Below, in pieces: positions 15,771-19,166 of a stretch of DNA of 19,166 nt (the first letter of the stretch is position 1; each line of letters opens with the position of its first letter). The notes beneath the pieces were generated by a model, which saw only the letters and a program-made list of their open reading frames with translations, searched no databases and had not been told where the DNA came from. This DNA comes from Hyphomicrobiaceae bacterium (GTDB lineage Bacteria; Pseudomonadota; Alphaproteobacteria; Rhizobiales; Hyphomicrobiaceae): assembly GCA_020442225.1 (NCBI GenBank), contig JAGRKR010000223.1:282-19447 (forward strand), written 5' to 3'. Position numbers and translations under genes: made by a program.

Positions 15771-16442
15771 GTGCTCACTCCTGCGGTCACCAGCTTCCTG
15801 CTCGCGCTCTCGGCGCTGTTCTCGATCGTGAACCCGCTGGGTGGTGCGCTCATCTACAGCCAGGTGACGGCCGACCGCGAGCGGCAGGAGCGCGTGCGGC
15901 TGGCATGGCAGGTGGCGTTCTACTCGGCCGTGGTGATGGTGACGGCGCTGCTGCTCGGCGCGCCGCTGCTCGGCTTTTTCGGCATCTCGCTGAGCGCGTT
16001 GCGCGTGGCCGGTGGCCTCGTGGTGATCGCGCATGCCTGGGAGCTGCTGGCGATGCCCGAAAACCAGGAGCACCGCAAGCAGCGGCAGGCGGAGAGCACG
16101 GAGACGACGGATGCGGCGAGCGACATTGCCTTCTTTCCGCTGACCATGCCGTTCACGACGGGGCCGGGCACGATCTCGGTGGCGATCGCACTCGCTGCGA
16201 GCGGGCCGCAGGCGGGCGGGGGCTGGCTGCCATTCTACCTGGGATGTCTGGCCGCGGCGCTGGTCGTGGCGCTGGTTGTTGGCGTGACCTACGCCTCGGC
16301 GGACCGCGTGGTGGCGCTGCTCGGCGCGACACGCTCGCGGGTGGTCACGCGGCTCGCGGCGTTCATCCTGCTGTGCGTCGGCGTGCAGATCATGCTGACC
16401 GGCCTGCAGGGCGCCTTCGGCATCAAGCCGGCCGCGGGCTGA
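15771..16442 (+). CDS. MarC family integral membrane protein
   Basis: A protein of 223 residues with about six membrane helices, the normal MarC size. It starts LTPAVTSFLLALSALFSIVNPLGGALIY, the characteristic first helix with the NP motif. A hydrophilic loop (about 93-117) precedes FFPLTMPFTTGPGTISVAIALA at 121-142, the second conserved repeat. The start is GTG with GCGGAG about 8 bases upstream. MarC proteins are annotated as neutral amino-acid transporters, but substrate data are scarce, so transport of a specific compound is not claimed. It is 9 bp from dusA and is probably co-transcribed with it. Confidence 0.92.
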   Translation: MLTPAVTSFLLALSALFSIVNPLGGALIYSQVTADRERQERVRLAWQVAFYSAVVMVTALLLGAPLLGFFGISLSALRVAGGLVVIAHAWELLAMPENQEHRKQRQAESTETTDAASDIAFFPLTMPFTTGPGTISVAIALAASGPQAGGGWLPFYLGCLAAALVVALVVGVTYASADRVVALLGATRSRVVTRLAAFILLCVGVQIMLTGLQGAFGIKPAAG

Positions 16443-16451
16443 GGGCAGGCC

Positions 16452-17486
16452 ATGCGCGAGCCGAGCCGGAAATTCTGCGTTGCGCCCATGATGGATTGGA
16501 CGGACCGCCATTGCCGGGCGTTTCATCGGCAGCTCTCGGTGCGGGCGTTGCTCTATACAGAGATGGTGACGGCGGATGCGGTCATTCACGGCAGGCGTGA
16601 GAGGTTGGTCGGCTTTTCCGCGTGCGAGCATCCCGTGGCGCTGCAACTCGGTGGCTCCGAGCCGGAGAGGCTCGCCTTGGCGGCGACGATCGGCGAGGAG
16701 TTCGGCTACGACGAGATCAATCTCAATGTCGGTTGTCCCTCGGATCGCGTGCAGTCCGGGCGCTTCGGGGCCTGCCTGATGGCGGAGCCCGCGCTGGTGG
16801 CGGAGTGCGTGGCAGCGATGCGCGCGCGTGTCGGCGTGCCCGTGACCGTCAAGTGCCGCATCGGGATTGATGCGCAGGACAGCGAGACGGACTTCCAGAA
16901 TTTCGTGGACACCGTCGCGGCCGCGGGCTGCCGGACCTTCATCGTGCACGCGCGCAAGGCCTGGCTGCAGGGGCTCTCCCCCAAGGAGAACCGTGAGGTG
17001 CCGCCGCTCGATCATGCCCGCGTGCATCGCCTGAAGGCGGCGCGCCCGCACCTTGAGATCGTCATCAACGGCGGGATCGCCACCCTGGACGAGGCCGAGG
17101 CGCATCTCGCTCATGTCGACGGTGTCATGCTCGGTCGGGCGGCCTACCAGACCCCCTGGCTGCTCGCCGGTGTGGACCAGCGGATATTCGGCGCTTCGGC
17201 TACGCCGCCGAGCCGCGCCGACGCCATGGCGGCCTTCCTGCCCTACGTCGCGGGGGAACTCGCCAAGGGGGCGCGATTGTCCCAGATGACGCGGCACCTT
17301 CTCGGCCTCTATCATGGCGCGCCGCGGGCACGGCTGTTCCGGCGGTATCTAGCGGAAAACGCGCCGCGCGCCGGGGCCGGCATCGAAGTGCTTGTCGAGG
17401 CGCTTGCCATCGTCGAGCCCGACGATGCGCGGTGGCGTGAGCACGGCGGTCGGGCGGCGGAGGCGATTGGGGCATGGCGGGCGTGA
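16452..17486 (+). CDS. dusA: tRNA dihydrouridine(20/20a) synthase DusA
   Basis: FMN-dependent enzyme that reduces U20/U20a in the tRNA D-loop using NADPH. The protein is 344 residues. The TIM-barrel opens with FCVAPMMDWTDRHCRAFHR at 8-26. The catalytic Cys95 lies in INLNVGCPSDRVQSGRFGACLM (89-110), VKCRIGID is at 133-140, and the DusA-specific HARKAWLQGLSPKENR is at 166-181. VINGGIATLDEA and GVMLGRAAYQTPW form the phosphate-binding part for FMN. All key residues are present. The start is ATG, 9 bp after the MarC stop. The final 13 bases overlap the next gene, so translational coupling is likely. Confidence 0.95.
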   Translation: MREPSRKFCVAPMMDWTDRHCRAFHRQLSVRALLYTEMVTADAVIHGRRERLVGFSACEHPVALQLGGSEPERLALAATIGEEFGYDEINLNVGCPSDRVQSGRFGACLMAEPALVAECVAAMRARVGVPVTVKCRIGIDAQDSETDFQNFVDTVAAAGCRTFIVHARKAWLQGLSPKENREVPPLDHARVHRLKAARPHLEIVINGGIATLDEAEAHLAHVDGVMLGRAAYQTPWLLAGVDQRIFGASATPPSRADAMAAFLPYVAGELAKGARLSQMTRHLLGLYHGAPRARLFRRYLAENAPRAGAGIEVLVEALAIVEPDDARWREHGGRAAEAIGAWRA

Positions 17487-18301
17487 TCTCGGGGGACGTG
17501 GCGCTGCTCGTCGTGGCGCTGCTGCTCGCTGGCCTTGCCAGCGGTTTCGTGGCGGGTCTGCTCGGCGTCGGCGGCGGTGGCGTCATCGTGCCGGCGCTCT
17601 ACGAGGTCTTCCGCATCTTCGGCGTCGATGACGGCGTGCGCATGCATCTGACGGTAGGCACAGCGCTGGCCGTCATGGGAGCCACGTCGGTGCGCTCCTG
17701 GCGGGCGCATCAGGCGCGCGGCGCGGTCGACGGTGCGGTGTTGCGGCGTCTGGGGCCATCGGTACTGGTCGGCGTGGTCATCGGCGTGCTGGTGGCACGC
17801 GCGAGCGGCGGAGACGTGCTCAAGTGGGTGCTGGTCACCTTCAACCTGCTGATGGCGGCCAAGCTGATCTTCGGTCGCCAGCACTGGCGCCTCGGCTCGG
17901 ACATGCCGCGCGGCCCGGGGGTCGATCTCTACGGCATCGTCGCCGGACTGATCTCGACCATGATGAGCATCGGCGGCGGCATCTTCATCTCGATGATGAT
18001 GACGCTCTATGGGCGCCCGATCCATCAGGCCGTGGGCACGGCAGCGGCCTTCGGTCCGCTCATCACCATTCCGGCAGCGCTCGGGTTCGCCTGGGCCGGT
18101 TGGGGCGTCGCGGGCGTGCCGACCGGCTCGATCGGCTACGTCAGCCTGCTCGGCGCGGCGATCATCGCCCCCGCCAGCGTCCTGGCCGCACCCTGGGGCG
18201 TGCGGGTCTCGCACGGCATCGCGCGGCGTACCCTCGAGATTGCCTTTGGCCTGTACATGCTGGTCATCGGGCTGCGATTCCTGGCGAGCCTCGTCCTCTG
18301 A
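17474..18301 (+). CDS. TauE/SafE family sulfite/organosulfonate exporter
   Basis: Inner-membrane protein of 275 residues with about eight helices and the two-fold repeat of the TauE/SafE family. The first repeat has ASGFVAGLLGVGGGGVIVPALYEVF at 17-41, the second LISTMMSIGGGIFISMMMTLYGRPIHQAVGTAAAFG at about 159-194. The family exports sulfite, sulfoacetate or related anions, or imports small carboxylates in some cases, so the substrate is unproven. The ATG start lies inside dusA with a 13-bp overlap. The downstream SoxW-like thioredoxin makes a sulfur-compound role more likely. Confidence 0.92.
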   Translation: MAGVISGDVALLVVALLLAGLASGFVAGLLGVGGGGVIVPALYEVFRIFGVDDGVRMHLTVGTALAVMGATSVRSWRAHQARGAVDGAVLRRLGPSVLVGVVIGVLVARASGGDVLKWVLVTFNLLMAAKLIFGRQHWRLGSDMPRGPGVDLYGIVAGLISTMMSIGGGIFISMMMTLYGRPIHQAVGTAAAFGPLITIPAALGFAWAGWGVAGVPTGSIGYVSLLGAAIIAPASVLAAPWGVRVSHGIARRTLEIAFGLYMLVIGLRFLASLVL

Positions 18302-18374
18302 GCCGTCTCAAGATGTCTGGTCCAATGGCGCGCCTGCGGATAAACTGGTGCATCACAGATTTCCGGAGACCGCC

Positions 18375-19034
18375 ATGCGCCGCTACCTCCGTCTCGCCCT
18401 CGCGATGATCACCGCCGCCTGCCTCGCGGCACCGGCCAGCCGCGCCGAGCCGCAGAAGATCGATACCTCGAAACTGCCCCCGGCACTGGGGGCGGAGGAA
18501 CCGGCCGTCAAGCCGAAGCGCGGCGACGACGGGCTCTATCATCAGGCCTGGTTCGTGGAATCGTTCCTCAACCTCAAGGAGGACTTCGCCGAGGCGAAGG
18601 CGGCCGGCAAGCGCTTCGTGGTCATCTTCGAACAGCGCGGCTGCGTCTACTGCGTCAAGCTGCACACGGACGCCTTCGCCAAGCGCTACGTCAACGACTA
18701 CATCCGTAAGAACTTCGCCATCGTCCAGCTCAACATGTGGGGCGACCGCGAGGTGACGGACTTCGACGGCACGAAGCTCACCGAGAAGCGCCTGGCGCAG
18801 CGCTGGCAGGTGATCTTCACGCCGACCATCATCTTCTTCAAGGACGACGTCACGACGGCGTCGGCCAAGTGGGGGCCACCGCTCGAGGTGGCCCGGCTCA
18901 ACCAGATCGGCACGGGCACCATCTACGACATGTTCGTGTGGGTGAAGCACAAGATCTACGCGCAGGAGCCCAACTTCCAGCGCTTCCATATCCAGCGCAT
19001 CGCCGAGCGCCAGGATATGCGCAAGAAGAAATAG
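18375..19034 (+). CDS. Periplasmic SoxW-like thioredoxin
   Basis: A protein of 219 residues with a signal peptide (MRRYLRLALAMITAACLAAPASRA; cleavage expected after Ala24). The thioredoxin fold shows FVVIFEQRGCVYCVKLH at 81-97 with redox Cys90 and Cys93 (CVYC), and the cis-proline motif TPTIIFF at 149-155 (Pro150). The sequence resembles SoxW, which keeps periplasmic Sox carrier proteins reduced during thiosulfate oxidation. The ATG at 18375 follows GGAGA about 6 bases upstream. A much longer frame from 18009 is rejected because it overlaps the exporter. It lies 73 bp after the exporter. No soxYZ, soxB or soxAX is visible, so an oxidation role is inferred. Confidence 0.85.
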   Translation: MRRYLRLALAMITAACLAAPASRAEPQKIDTSKLPPALGAEEPAVKPKRGDDGLYHQAWFVESFLNLKEDFAEAKAAGKRFVVIFEQRGCVYCVKLHTDAFAKRYVNDYIRKNFAIVQLNMWGDREVTDFDGTKLTEKRLAQRWQVIFTPTIIFFKDDVTTASAKWGPPLEVARLNQIGTGTIYDMFVWVKHKIYAQEPNFQRFHIQRIAERQDMRKKK

Positions 19035-19072
19035 GTGCGGGAGGTCGGGGCGCCCGCGAGGACGCCCAGGCC

Positions 19073-19166
19073 TCAGATCTTCTGATTGTAAGCGCCGACC
19101 TCCGGGCACGCCGCCAGACGCGCCTCGATGTCACGGAAGATGGCGATCTTGTTCTCTTCCGAGACC
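19073..19166 (-). CDS. Unidentified protein, C-terminal 30 residues only
   Basis: An open frame enters from the right edge and ends at a TGA (19075-19073). The visible tail starts VSEENKIAIFRDIEARLAAC and ends PEVGAYNQKI. It is a charged amphipathic helix followed by a short end. This is too little to name a family. It converges on the SoxW-like gene with a 38-bp gap. Confidence 0.5.
   Translation of the reverse strand, partial: VSEENKIAIFRDIEARLAACPEVGAYNQKI

Noticed and set aside
15543..17315. Long minus-strand frame (590 codons) opposite marC and dusA
   Set aside because: The plus strand encodes MarC and DusA with intact motifs; the minus frame is His/Arg-rich shadow sequence.
18009..18374. 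N-terminal extension of the SoxW-like protein
   Set aside because: It overlaps the exporter gene, and the signal peptide begins exactly at the ATG at 18375.
1..19166. CRISPR arrays, insertion sequences, toxin-antitoxin or known defence systems
   Set aside because: No regular repeats, transposase, or defence-type domains were seen on either strand.

Overview
The window is GC-rich alphaproteobacterial DNA, most likely from the Hyphomicrobiales (Rhizobiales). This is inferred from the gene content: a UPF0260 cysteine-cluster protein, DUF1491, a split DUF1214/DUF1254 pair, a DUF6456 protein and a full-length CtrA box. Genes are packed tightly on both strands. I see no rRNA, tRNA, CRISPR array, integrase or insertion sequence. 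I do not assign a species.

Region 1 (1-4656, minus strand) is the start of an HK97-type packaging and head operon. It reads small terminase-like protein, large terminase, portal, prohead protease and major capsid, and runs off the left edge. The order matches genes g1 to g5 of alphaproteobacterial gene transfer agents (GTAs). No integration, lysogeny or replication genes accompany it, and ordinary chromosomal genes adjoin it directly. Upstream lies a 349-bp gene-free stretch with an AT-rich patch. It holds a strong sigma70-like promoter, a repeated 7-mer and a perfect 9-bp hairpin in the presumed leader.

Region 2 (4657-9643) carries the UPF0260 gene, a divergent bifunctional penicillin-binding protein, a DUF1214/DUF1254 membrane-anchored pair, a 63-residue protein with a CtrA box upstream, and a DUF1491 gene.

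Region 3 (9821-12297) has sufE, then a minus-strand pair made of a DnaA-domain-IV-like DNA-binding protein and a DUF6456 protein. This pair resembles GafY and GafZ, the Caulobacter activators of GTA transcription. If so, the window holds both a GTA operon and its dedicated activators about 6 kb apart. A small conserved protein gene follows and overlaps selO tail to tail.

Region 4 (12171-19166) is housekeeping and transport: the SelO protein AMPylase, a Kef-type cation/proton antiporter with a nucleotide-binding domain, a MarC-family protein, DusA, a TauE/SafE exporter overlapping dusA, a periplasmic SoxW-like thioredoxin, and the last 30 codons of an unidentified minus-strand gene. The exporter beside the SoxW-like protein hints at inorganic sulfur metabolism, but no core sox gene is visible.
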